DNA of 23,723 bases, from the NCBI GenBank assembly GCA_913052435.1, contig CAJXDV010000003.1, forward strand, positions 1-23,723, given 5' to 3'. Position numbers and translations under genes: made by a program. The DNA comes from an uncultured Pelagibacteraceae bacterium. Lineage in GTDB: Bacteria; Pseudomonadota; Alphaproteobacteria; Pelagibacterales; Pelagibacteraceae. This document shows positions 16,095 through 23,723 of this stretch, piece after piece; positions within the stretch are counted from its first letter, which is position 1, and each line of letters opens with the position of its first letter. The notes beneath the pieces are model-generated. The model saw nothing but the letters and a program-made list of their open reading frames with translations. It made no database searches and had not been told where the DNA came from.

Positions 16095-17551
16095 TGTCAG
16101 AAATTACATCGCTAACATTAACTGAATTAGTTAAAAATATTAAAGAAAAAAAGTTATCATCAACTGAAATTACCAAAGCATTTGTAGAACGTTCACAAAA
16201 ATCAAAAGAGTTAAACACATATATTACTGAAGATTTTTCATCAGCAATAGAAAAAGCTCAAAAATTTGATGATAAACCAAATTTTGATTTAAAATTACCA
16301 GGAATACCAATAGCGGTTAAAGATTTATTTTGTACAAATGGGGTAAGAACTACTGCTGGAAGCAAAATATTAAATAATTTTATTCCTACTTATGAATCAA
16401 CGGTTACACAAAATATTTGGCAACAAGGAGCAATTTTATTAGGCAAACTAAATTGTGATGAATTTGCAATGGGTTCATCAAATGAAACAAGTTTTTTTGG
16501 AAATGTCCAAAATCCTATAGATAAAAATCTTGTACCAGGAGGATCTTCTGGAGGATCTGCTTCAGCTTTGGCAGCAAATTTAACACCAGTAACAATTGGA
16601 ACAGATACAGGTGGATCTATTCGTCAGCCCGCTTCTTTTACTGGTACCGTTGGTCTTAAGCCAACATATGGAAGCTGTTCAAGATATGGAATTGTAGCAT
16701 TTGCATCTTCGCTTGATCAGGCTGGACCAATGAGTAAAAATGTTAAAGATTGTGCTTTGTTATTAGAAGTAATGTCTTCTTATGATAAAAAAGATTCTAC
16801 ATCAATTGATTTTAACAGAAGCAAATATTCCTTAGAGTTAAATAATAATATCAAAGGTAAAAAAATTGGAATACCCAAAGAATATAGAGTCGATGATATG
16901 CCAATTGAAATTGAAGAATTATGGAAAAAAGGTATCGAACATGTTAAAGAATGCGGTGCAGAGTTAGTTGATATATCTTTACCACACACCAATTATGCAT
17001 TGCCCACATATTATATAGTTGCACCCGCAGAAGCTTCATCAAATTTAGCAAGATACGATGGCGTAAAATACGGTTTTAGATCACATGGAGAAAATCTTAT
17101 TGATATGTATGAAAAAACTAGGTCTGAAGGCTTTGGTGATGAAGTTAAGAGAAGAATAATGATAGGAACTTATGTTTTATCTTCAGGTTATTATGACGCT
17201 TACTATCTAAAAGCTCAAAAAGTAAGAAGACTCATTAAAAATGATTTTGACGTAGTTTTCAATCAAGTTGAAGCAATTTTAACTCCTTCGACACCTAGCT
17301 CTGCTTTTAAAATAGGAGAGAAAACAAATGATCCTATATCAATGTATTTAAATGATATTTTTACAGTACCAATTAATTTAGCTGGGCTTCCAGGTATCTC
17401 TATACCAGCTGGTTTTGATAAAAATGATTATCCTTTAGGTTTACAAATAATAGGTAAAGCCTTTGATGAACAGAATATTCTTAATATAGCTTATTCAATT
17501 GAAGAAAAAATTAATTTTAAAAATAAAATTACTGATTGGTGGATTAAATGA
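16094..17551 (+). CDS. gatA: Aspartyl/glutamyl-tRNA amidotransferase subunit A
   Basis: A 485-residue amidase-signature subunit. It hydrolyses glutamine and passes ammonia to GatB for amidation of mischarged Glu-tRNA(Gln) or Asp-tRNA(Asn). The Ser-cisSer-Lys triad is complete: K76 in PIAVKDLF, S151 in GGSSGGSA and S175 in [14 protein letters not shown]. Other family landmarks are [16 protein letters not shown] (116-131) and [14 protein letters not shown] (188-201). It starts at TAATG with gatC and ends in an ATGA overlap with gatB, so the three subunits are produced from one coupled message. Its presence implies at least one missing amidotransferase-independent tRNA synthetase (GlnRS or AsnRS), as in most alphaproteobacteria. 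Confidence 0.97.
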   Translation: MSEITSLTLTELVKNIKEKKLSSTEITKAFVERSQKSKELNTYITEDFSSAIEKAQKFDDKPNFDLKLPGIPIAVKDLFCTNGVRTTAGSKILNNFIPTYESTVTQNIWQQGAILLGKLNCDEFAMGSSNETSFFGNVQNPIDKNLVPGGSSGGSASALAANLTPVTIGTDTGGSIRQPASFTGTVGLKPTYGSCSRYGIVAFASSLDQAGPMSKNVKDCALLLEVMSSYDKKDSTSIDFNRSKYSLELNNNIKGKKIGIPKEYRVDDMPIEIEELWKKGIEHVKECGAELVDISLPHTNYALPTYYIVAPAEASSNLARYDGVKYGFRSHGENLIDMYEKTRSEGFGDEVKRRIMIGTYVLSSGYYDAYYLKAQKVRRLIKNDFDVVFNQVEAILTPSTPSSAFKIGEKTNDPISMYLNDIFTVPINLAGLPGISIPAGFDKNDYPLGLQIIGKAFDEQNILNIAYSIEEKINFKNKITDWWIK

Positions 17552-19017
17552 GTAAAAACAATCACGAATTTTTAATAACTAGAAAAAATAATCATTACGA
17601 AGTTGTTATTGGTTTAGAAGTACATGCTCAAATTAAGTCAAATTCAAAATTATTTTCTTCTTCTTCAACTAAGTTTGGGGCCGAACCTAATACACAAGTT
17701 AGTCTAGTTGATGCAGCATTTCCAGGTATGCTACCAGTAATTAATGAATTTTGTGTAAAACAAGCAATAAAAACAGGAATAGGCTTAAAAGCTAAAATAA
17801 ATAATAAATCAGTATTTGATAGAAAAAATTATTTCTATGCTGATCTTCCTCAAGGATATCAAATATCTCAGTATAAACATCCAATAGTAGGTGAGGGTAA
17901 AGTTATACTCGACATGCCTTATGGTCAAAAAGAAATTGGTATCGAAAGACTACATTTAGAACAAGACGCGGGCAAAAGTATTCATGATATAGATCCAGAA
18001 AATACATTGGTAGATTTAAACAGATCGGGTGTAGCCTTAATGGAAATAGTTAGCAAACCAGATCTTAGCTCTCCTGAAGAAGTAAATATTTATATAAAAA
18101 AATTAAGGTCAATCATGAGATATCTTGGAACTTGTGATGGTAATATGCAAGAAGGTTCTTTAAGAGCCGATGTTAATGTTTCAGTTAAAAAGAAAGGAGA
18201 AGAAAAACTAGGCACAAGATGCGAAATTAAAAATGTGAATTCGATTAAATTTATGCAAATGGCAATAATTTATGAAGCAAATAGACAAGTAGATCTACTA
18301 GAAGAAGAAAAAACTATTGATCAAGAAACAAGACTTTTCGATACAAAAAAAAATGAAACAAGATCTATGAGATCTAAAGAGGATGCTCACGATTATAGAT
18401 ATTTTCCTGATCCAGATCTACTACCTTTAGAGGTTACAAATGATTTTATAGATTCAATTAAATTAGAAATTCCTGAACTACCAGACGAAAAGAAAAAAAG
18501 ATTTATCGAAAAATTTAAGTTAACTCCATATGAAGCTACAATTTTAGTTTCTGATATTGAAACTTCTAAATATTTTGAAGAAGTAACCAATAATTCAGAT
18601 ATTAAATTAGCGACAAATTGGATTACTGGTGAGTTATTTGCTTTATTAAATGAAAAAAATCTTGAAATATCTGAAAGTCCAATAAGCTCAAGAAATTTAT
18701 CAAAACTTATTAATTTGATAAAAAATGGCACTATATCAGGAAAAATCGCAAAGACAGTATTTGAAATAATGACTCATGAAGATAAAGATCCTGAAGCAAT
18801 AGTTAAAGAAAAAGATCTTAAACAAGAAAGCAATCCTAAAGAATTAGAAAAACTAATCGATAAAATTATCAACGATAATCAAGACAAAGTAAAAGAATAT
18901 AAAGCTGGTAAAGATAAACTTTTTGGTTTCTTTGTTGGTCAAATAATGAAAGTCTCTGGAGGTAAAGCTAACCCAAAATTAGTTAATGAGATACTTAAAG
19001 ATAAATTATCCAGGTGA
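17548..19017 (+). CDS. gatB: Aspartyl/glutamyl-tRNA amidotransferase subunit B
   Basis: A 489-residue kinase/transamidase subunit that phosphorylates the misacylated Glu or Asp on tRNA and replaces the phosphate with ammonia delivered from GatA. The cradle domain shows IGLEVHAQ (residues 21-28), [17 protein letters not shown] (92-108), [10 protein letters not shown] (135-144) and [17 protein letters not shown] (156-172). A motif [17 protein letters not shown] follows near 283. The C-terminal helical and YqeY-like tail domains (from about 330), which bind the tRNA elbow, are present through to the end. Length and order are normal. It overlaps gatA by ATGA and the next gene by GTGA. Confidence 0.97.
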   Translation: MSKNNHEFLITRKNNHYEVVIGLEVHAQIKSNSKLFSSSSTKFGAEPNTQVSLVDAAFPGMLPVINEFCVKQAIKTGIGLKAKINNKSVFDRKNYFYADLPQGYQISQYKHPIVGEGKVILDMPYGQKEIGIERLHLEQDAGKSIHDIDPENTLVDLNRSGVALMEIVSKPDLSSPEEVNIYIKKLRSIMRYLGTCDGNMQEGSLRADVNVSVKKKGEEKLGTRCEIKNVNSIKFMQMAIIYEANRQVDLLEEEKTIDQETRLFDTKKNETRSMRSKEDAHDYRYFPDPDLLPLEVTNDFIDSIKLEIPELPDEKKKRFIEKFKLTPYEATILVSDIETSKYFEEVTNNSDIKLATNWITGELFALLNEKNLEISESPISSRNLSKLINLIKNGTISGKIAKTVFEIMTHEDKDPEAIVKEKDLKQESNPKELEKLIDKIINDNQDKVKEYKAGKDKLFGFFVGQIMKVSGGKANPKLVNEILKDKLSR

Positions 19018-19670
19018 CTAAAAATATTTATATAGATGAAAATTTAGAAAATTATATTTCCAAAAATTCATATGATTTGCATCCAATTCAAAAAGAAATA
19101 ATTGAACATAATAATAGTTTAGGCGATATCAAGAGGATGCAAATTTCAGTGACTCAAGCATATTTCATGCAATTATTAATCAAAATAAATAATGCAAAAA
19201 AAATATTAGAAGTGGGAACTTTCACTGGATATAGCGCTTTATCAATGGCTCTTGCAACCAAAGAGGGTGGCTTGGTGACATGTTTAGATAATAATGAAAA
19301 AACTTCTGAAAAAGCAAAGTATTTTTTTAATAAAGCTAAAATGAATAGCAAAATTAATTTAATAATAGCCCCAGCACTTGAAACTTTAAACAATTTAGTA
19401 AATGAAAAAAAATTATTTGATTTAATTTTTATAGATGCTGATAAAGAAAACTATATAAAATACTATGAGTTAGCTTTCAGACTAATTACAAATAAAGGAT
19501 TAATTTTAATTGATAATGTTTTATGGAAAGGTGATGTAATAGATGATAATAAGAAAGATGGAATGATCAAAATAATTAAAGAATTTAATTCACATATTAA
19601 AAATGACCAAAGAATTGAAAAGATAATTTTACCAATAGGTGATGGTGTTACAGTCTGTAGAAAAATATAA
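19014..19670 (+). CDS. SAM-dependent O-methyltransferase, caffeoyl-CoA/catechol family
   Basis: A 218-residue class I methyltransferase of the type grouped with caffeoyl-CoA and catechol O-methyltransferases. The SAM-binding motif [15 protein letters not shown] (residues 65-79), the acidic CLDNNE (90-95), FIDADKENY (139-147, metal/substrate region) and DNVLWKGDV (167-175) are all present. Bacterial members methylate varied small aromatic or catechol-like hydroxyls; the substrate here cannot be told. The start is GTG at 19014, overlapping the gatB stop (GTGA), so it is probably translated by coupling to gatB although the function looks unrelated. It is followed after 74 bases by the MATE gene; this gap shows no tRNA, hairpin terminator or convincing promoter. 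Confidence 0.88.
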   Translation: MTKNIYIDENLENYISKNSYDLHPIQKEIIEHNNSLGDIKRMQISVTQAYFMQLLIKINNAKKILEVGTFTGYSALSMALATKEGGLVTCLDNNEKTSEKAKYFFNKAKMNSKINLIIAPALETLNNLVNEKKLFDLIFIDADKENYIKYYELAFRLITNKGLILIDNVLWKGDVIDDNKKDGMIKIIKEFNSHIKNDQRIEKIILPIGDGVTVCRKI

Positions 19671-19744
19671 ATGATGCTTTTAAATAAAACTGGTAAAAAA
19701 TACATCTTCCAAAAAGAATATTAACTAATTCCAAAAATTTACAA

Positions 19745-21100
19745 ATGAATTTATTAAAAGATAAAATACCAAGATTAGTTCGTAAACTTGCTATTCCAGC
19801 TAGTATAGGAACGCTATTTCAAACTTTGTATAATATTGTAGATACGTTTTATGCTGGAAAAATATCTCCCGAAGCACTTTCAGCTTTAAGCAAATCATTT
19901 CCAGTTTATTTTATAATTATAGCGGCATCTATAGGTGTGACTGTAGCAGGCACATCATTAATAGGAAACAGTATAGGTGAAAAAGATGAAAATAAAGTTT
20001 TAAATTATTTTACACATATAATTTTTTTTGGGATTATAATTTCAATATTCATCACTATATTTGGCTTAAATTATTCAGAAAAAATATTTTACATTATGGG
20101 ATCAACAAAAGAAGTATCTCAATTTGGCCTACAATATACAGATATTATTTTCTATGGATCAATAATTTTTATTTTAGTTGTAGCTTTAAATTCTTTATTA
20201 CATGCCGAAGGAGACACTAAAACTTATAGAAATGTTTTAATATTATCCTTTTTTCTTAACATTATTTTAAATCCTATTTTAATTTTTGGTTTTTTGTTTA
20301 TTCCTCCAATGGGTGTTAAAGGTATAGGAATAGCTACCTTAATTTCACAATTATTATCTTTGATAATTGTATTAAAAAAAGTTTTAAGCAATAGTAGAGT
20401 TAAAGTACTGCATAAAGAATTCTTCTTACCTAAATTTTTATATTTTAAAAATATTTTTTTTCAATCAATGCCAATATTTATTTCAATTTGTGCATATTCA
20501 ATAGCAAGTGCAATTATTTTTATCTATGTTGGCCAGGAAGGTGAATTTGCTACAGCTGGCTATGGTGCCGCTTCCAGATTTGAACAAGTATTATTCTTAC
20601 CTGTCTTAGGAATAAATACGGCTATTATATCTATTATTTCGCAAAACTATGGAGCTATGAATTTTAATAGAATAAGAGAAACTTATTTTACAGCAATAAA
20701 ATATGCTCTTTTTATAATGGTTTTAGCAGCAATTGCAGTGTTTTTATTAGCAGATATTGTAACAAGTGTATTTTCAAATAATTCTGAGGTTATTGATTAT
20801 GGAAAAAGATACTTGAGAATATCAGCGCTTGTTCTACCAGCTTACCCTTTATTTTTTATTTCAAATGGTTTTTTTATGGCATTAAAAAAATCTGAAAATG
20901 CTATGATTTCTAATATGATTAGAAATTTGGTATTGCCAGTTTCTGTTTTTTATTTAGCTAAATATTTGACTGCAGATTTTAACACTTTTTTTTGGTTGTG
21001 GGTTGTATTTAATTGGAGTTATTCTTTAATGTATTTATTAGTCGTTCTTTATTATTTAAGAAGCCAATTAGAGAAATCTAGAGCAGTCATTAATCCATGA
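19745..21100 (+). CDS. MATE family multidrug/metabolite exporter
   Basis: A 451-residue polytopic membrane protein with about twelve hydrophobic segments in two similar halves. The N-terminal half opens with RKLAIPASIGTLFQTLYNIVD, followed by FYAGKISPEALSALSKSFP, the typical first-helix region of MATE transporters; the second half repeats the pattern around FFQSMPIFISICAYSIASAI and GYGAASRFEQVLFLPVLGI. MATE proteins export organic cations or metabolites using Na+ or H+ gradients; the substrate cannot be predicted. NorM-like versus DinF-like assignment would need a tree. It may be read through from the gatCAB-methyltransferase unit or have its own promoter. Its last 33 bases overlap the 3' end of soxG on the other strand. 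Confidence 0.88.
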   Translation: MNLLKDKIPRLVRKLAIPASIGTLFQTLYNIVDTFYAGKISPEALSALSKSFPVYFIIIAASIGVTVAGTSLIGNSIGEKDENKVLNYFTHIIFFGIIISIFITIFGLNYSEKIFYIMGSTKEVSQFGLQYTDIIFYGSIIFILVVALNSLLHAEGDTKTYRNVLILSFFLNIILNPILIFGFLFIPPMGVKGIGIATLISQLLSLIIVLKKVLSNSRVKVLHKEFFLPKFLYFKNIFFQSMPIFISICAYSIASAIIFIYVGQEGEFATAGYGAASRFEQVLFLPVLGINTAIISIISQNYGAMNFNRIRETYFTAIKYALFIMVLAAIAVFLLADIVTSVFSNNSEVIDYGKRYLRISALVLPAYPLFFISNGFFMALKKSENAMISNMIRNLVLPVSVFYLAKYLTADFNTFFWLWVVFNWSYSLMYLLVVLYYLRSQLEKSRAVINP

Positions 21101-21631
21101 CCATAGATGGTTTGAAAAAGATCTTCTAACAAATAAGTTTAAATCATTTGTATTTTTATGATGGATTATTACATCTATATGATTCAAAGTAGTTTGTACT
21201 ACCGATCCTTTATTAGATTTAAAACTATTAAAATTAAACGGGCAAGAAGTTGAAAGTAAATCATAAACTTTTTCACCTTTTAAGTTAATCATTACCCAAT
21301 GATCAGTTACATTTGTGACTGAGCCATAATTAACTTCTGATATATCGTTAAAAAGTTCATCTTCAAGTTTATAATTATCATTTTCTGATTTTATTTTTTC
21401 ATTCGTGTAAAGCATCCATTCATCAGGACTCAACCAAATAAGATTTAAATTTTCATTTGCAGTGGAAGTGTTTGCCTCTGTAGGAGGAATTATTGATAGA
21501 GATTTGCCTATTTTTGTTATGAAATCACTTTTTTTGCCTCTTAAGTTTATCTTAGTAGTAGGTTCAATTTCTGATATTTTTAGTTCGAAATATTCTTTTG
21601 AATCATTAATAGGTAAATTGTAATTAAGCAT
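21068..21631 (-). CDS. soxG: Sarcosine oxidase gamma subunit
   Basis: A 187-residue gamma subunit of heterotetrameric sarcosine oxidase. It is recognised by LSPDEWMLYT (compare LGPDEWLL), VTDHWVMINLKGEKVYDLLSTSCPF and the end FVRRSFSNHLWSWI, all typical of SoxG. The family resembles the GcvT fold and plays a mostly structural role beside the alpha subunit. The ATG at 21631 overlaps the soxA stop by 8 bases, consistent with coupled synthesis in the usual soxBDAG order. Its 3' end overlaps the MATE gene tail to tail, so it is the last gene of its operon. Confidence 0.9.
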   Translation of the reverse strand: MLNYNLPINDSKEYFELKISEIEPTTKINLRGKKSDFITKIGKSLSIIPPTEANTSTANENLNLIWLSPDEWMLYTNEKIKSENDNYKLEDELFNDISEVNYGSVTNVTDHWVMINLKGEKVYDLLSTSCPFNFNSFKSNKGSVVQTTLNHIDVIIHHKNTNDLNLFVRRSFSNHLWSWINDCSRFL

Positions 21632-23723
21632 TTAACCTCTTATTTTCTTTATCTAAAAAAACGGTGTCTGTTATGGTTACTCCAATTGTTTTATTTTTCA
21701 TTGGTACAAACATTTTTTTACCTTTTAATTTTTTACCACTTTTTACTACAGCTAAAGCAATTGATTTATTCAAATTTGGACTAAAGTAACTTGATGTAAC
21801 ATGACCTAACATTTCAACTGGTTTTTTATTTGTTTCAGCTATAATTTGTGCACCTTCTTCTAATACTTCGTTAGGATCCTCTGTTAATAAACCAACAAGT
21901 TGTTTTCTATCTTCTCTAATTGTATCACTTCTGTATAAAGATCTTTTGCCGATAAAATCATATTTCTTTTTACTGATTATCCAATCCATCTGTAAATCTA
22001 CAGGTGTCATCGTTCCATCAGTATCTTGTCCAGTTATAATAAATCCCTTTTCAGCTCTAAGCAGGTGCATTGTTTCAGTTCCGTATGGAGTAATATTATA
22101 TTCTTTACCAGCTTCAAAGCATTTTTCCCAAAGTGATTTTCCATAATTGGACCGTATGTTAATTTCGTAACTGAGTTCACCTGTAAAACTAATTCTCATA
22201 ACTCTACACCTTGTTTTATCAATTATTGTATTTTTAAATGACATGTGCGGAAATTTATCATCTGTTAAGTCTAAATCTGGAATTACCTTAGAAAGAATTT
22301 TTTTTGAATTAGGTCCACAAATACTTACTGTTGCATAATGATCAGTAACAGATGTAAAATAAACGTCTAATTCAGGCCATTCTGTCTGAAGATATTCTTC
22401 CAATTTTGATAGAACATTGGCCGCTCCTCCAGTAGTTGTAGTCATTATATAATGATTTTCATTTAATCTTGTTGTGACACCATCGTCATAAACCATTCCA
22501 TCTTCATTTAGCATAAGTCCATATCTACATTTGCCTATCTCTAATTTTGACCAAGCATTTGTATATACTCTGTTTAAAAATTCAGAAGCATCAGTTCCTT
22601 GAATATCGATTTTTCCAAGAGTAGAGGCATCCAATATTCCAGCGCTATCTCTTGCAGCTTTACTTTCTCTTTGAACTGCTTGATGCATATTTTCATTTTT
22701 TTTAGGATAATACCAAGCTCTTTTCCATTGCCCGACATTTTCAAATTTTGCATTTTGTTGAACGTGCCATTCATGCATTGGAGTTTTTCTAGTAATATCA
22801 AAAAATTCACCAACATTTCTTCCAACAATTACTCCAAATGTTAAAGGCGTAAAAGGAGGTCTAAATGTAGTTGTTCCTAATTCACCCATTTTAACTCCAG
22901 CTGTTTCAGAGATAATTCCAAGTGCATGCATATTTGATAATTTTCCTTGGTCTGTTCCCATACCTGTTGTTGTATATCTTTTCACATGCTCAATTGATTT
23001 AAAACCTTCTCTTAAAGCTAATTTTACATCTTTTGCAGTTGAATCATTTTGAAAATCAAGAAATGGTTTTGTTTTACCAAATGGTTTGTTTGAAGGGAGT
23101 AACCATATATTTGTTTTATCTGCTTCTTTAGAACAAATCACATCTAAATTATCAAAATCAGAATTATCTGTATTTAAAAATTCTTTCACTAATTTATTGG
23201 AATTTTTTATAACATCGTCTAATTCGAAATCACCATTGCATGACCCCACACTTAATTGGTTATAATCATGTTTATCAGGCAAAAATACATTATCCGTATT
23301 TCTGAATTTTAATTTACCTCCAGATTGAGTAAATAAATGAACTAATGGTGTCCATCCACCAGAAATACCCAAACAATCACAAACTTCATTTAATTTATTA
23401 CCTACAACTCGAGATCCATCATCAGATAATTTCATCAAATCTATCGAATTTATTTTTTTATATCCGTAAGTTTCTACTACAGTATGTTTCCAATGAATTT
23501 TTATTCCCAATTTTTCAGCTTGCTTTACAATTGTTGAGTTGGATTTATCTCTTACATCAATTACAGAAATAACATTTACACTATTTTTTTTTAACGAAAT
23601 AGCAGTTTCATAAGCAGAGTCGTTATTTGTAAATAAAGATATTTTTTGACCACATTTAACACCATAATAATCTATATATTTTTTAATTGATGATGAAAGA
23701 ATAATTCCAGGTCTGTCATTATT
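21624..23723 (-). CDS. soxA: Sarcosine oxidase alpha subunit (5' end outside window)
   Basis: The frame is open to the window edge, giving 699 C-terminal residues of a subunit normally near 1000. The first visible residues, NNDRPGIILSSSIKKYIDYYG, belong to the central dinucleotide-binding domain; CDCLGISGGWTPLVHLFTQSGG and TTTGMGTDQGKLSNMHALG (about 250-270 of the fragment) follow. TTFRPPFTPL leads into a C-terminal GcvT-like folate-binding domain (from about 315), which includes YDDGVTTRLNENHYIMTTTT. The enzyme oxidises sarcosine to glycine and passes the methyl carbon to tetrahydrofolate. A TTG-initiated frame from 23510 is not the real start. soxB and soxD are expected beyond the right edge. 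Confidence 0.95.
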   Translation of the reverse strand, partial: NNDRPGIILSSSIKKYIDYYGVKCGQKISLFTNNDSAYETAISLKKNSVNVISVIDVRDKSNSTIVKQAEKLGIKIHWKHTVVETYGYKKINSIDLMKLSDDGSRVVGNKLNEVCDCLGISGGWTPLVHLFTQSGGKLKFRNTDNVFLPDKHDYNQLSVGSCNGDFELDDVIKNSNKLVKEFLNTDNSDFDNLDVICSKEADKTNIWLLPSNKPFGKTKPFLDFQNDSTAKDVKLALREGFKSIEHVKRYTTTGMGTDQGKLSNMHALGIISETAGVKMGELGTTTFRPPFTPLTFGVIVGRNVGEFFDITRKTPMHEWHVQQNAKFENVGQWKRAWYYPKKNENMHQAVQRESKAARDSAGILDASTLGKIDIQGTDASEFLNRVYTNAWSKLEIGKCRYGLMLNEDGMVYDDGVTTRLNENHYIMTTTTGGAANVLSKLEEYLQTEWPELDVYFTSVTDHYATVSICGPNSKKILSKVIPDLDLTDDKFPHMSFKNTIIDKTRCRVMRISFTGELSYEINIRSNYGKSLWEKCFEAGKEYNITPYGTETMHLLRAEKGFIITGQDTDGTMTPVDLQMDWIISKKKYDFIGKRSLYRSDTIREDRKQLVGLLTEDPNEVLEEGAQIIAETNKKPVEMLGHVTSSYFSPNLNKSIALAVVKSGKKLKGKKMFVPMKNKTIGVTITDTVFLDKENKRLNA

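Noticed and set aside
22574..22844. Overlapping small frames on both strands within soxA
   Set aside because: Both lie inside the well-conserved SoxA folate-binding domain and look like composition-driven open frames.
1..23723. Search for tRNA genes, CRISPR arrays, IS elements, toxin-antitoxin or defence genes
   Set aside because: Gaps are too short for tRNAs or arrays (largest about 74 bases), and every sizeable frame belongs to a recognised housekeeping or metabolic family.

Overview
The window reads as a chromosomal segment of a streamlined, very AT-rich alphaproteobacterium, most likely of the SAR11 / Pelagibacterales group. Five things point there: GC clearly below one third by eye; strongly Lys/Ile/Asn-rich proteins; almost no intergenic space; conserved alphaproteobacterial gene blocks (secY-adk-rpsM-rpsK-rpoA-rplQ, pyrB-pyrC'-plsY-topA, gatCAB); and a sarcosine oxidase module. 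The taxonomic call is inference from gene content and composition; no 16S or other marker search was possible. I see no phage, IS, CRISPR, tRNA or rRNA, and no gene-free stretch longer than about 75 bases.

Layout. (1) 1-4407, plus strand: 3' end of the spc/alpha ribosomal operon, with truncated secY, adk, rpsM (S13), rpsK (S11), rpoA and rplQ (L17), followed by an RluC-type pseudouridine synthase. (2) 4385-9400: single genes and short units in alternating orientation, namely lipB (minus), mgtE (plus), panC (minus) and galU-ugd (plus). (3) 9401-15756, minus strand: a compact run transcribed ruvX, pyrB, a degenerate pyrC', plsY, topA and a RidA-like gene. (4) 15807-21100, plus strand: gatC-gatA-gatB (Glu/Asp-tRNA amidotransferase), a SAM-dependent O-methyltransferase and a MATE exporter. 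(5) 21068-23723, minus strand: soxA (5' end outside the window) and soxG, the last two subunit genes of heterotetrameric sarcosine oxidase.

How the genes work together. The first block supplies protein export, nucleotide balance, 30S/50S assembly and RNA polymerase. ruvX-pyrB-pyrC'-plsY-topA combines pyrimidine synthesis (ATCase plus an apparently non-catalytic dihydroorotase-like partner), phospholipid acylation and DNA topology. galU-ugd makes UDP-glucose and UDP-glucuronate for surface sugars or glycolipids. soxAG belongs to methylamine/glycine-betaine-derived sarcosine oxidation feeding C1-folate metabolism.

The most notable points are: (a) a PyrC homologue that has lost most metal-binding histidines yet sits directly behind pyrB; (b) an A11 tract at the topA/RidA-like overlap where loss of a single A would fuse the two frames; (c) a perfect 24-bp palindrome at the rluC/lipB convergent junction; (d) all four convergent gene pairs abut or overlap, two of them through a shared TAATTA; (e) absence of dprA between plsY and topA. 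I found no evidence of a novel multi-gene system; most of the window is conserved housekeeping.
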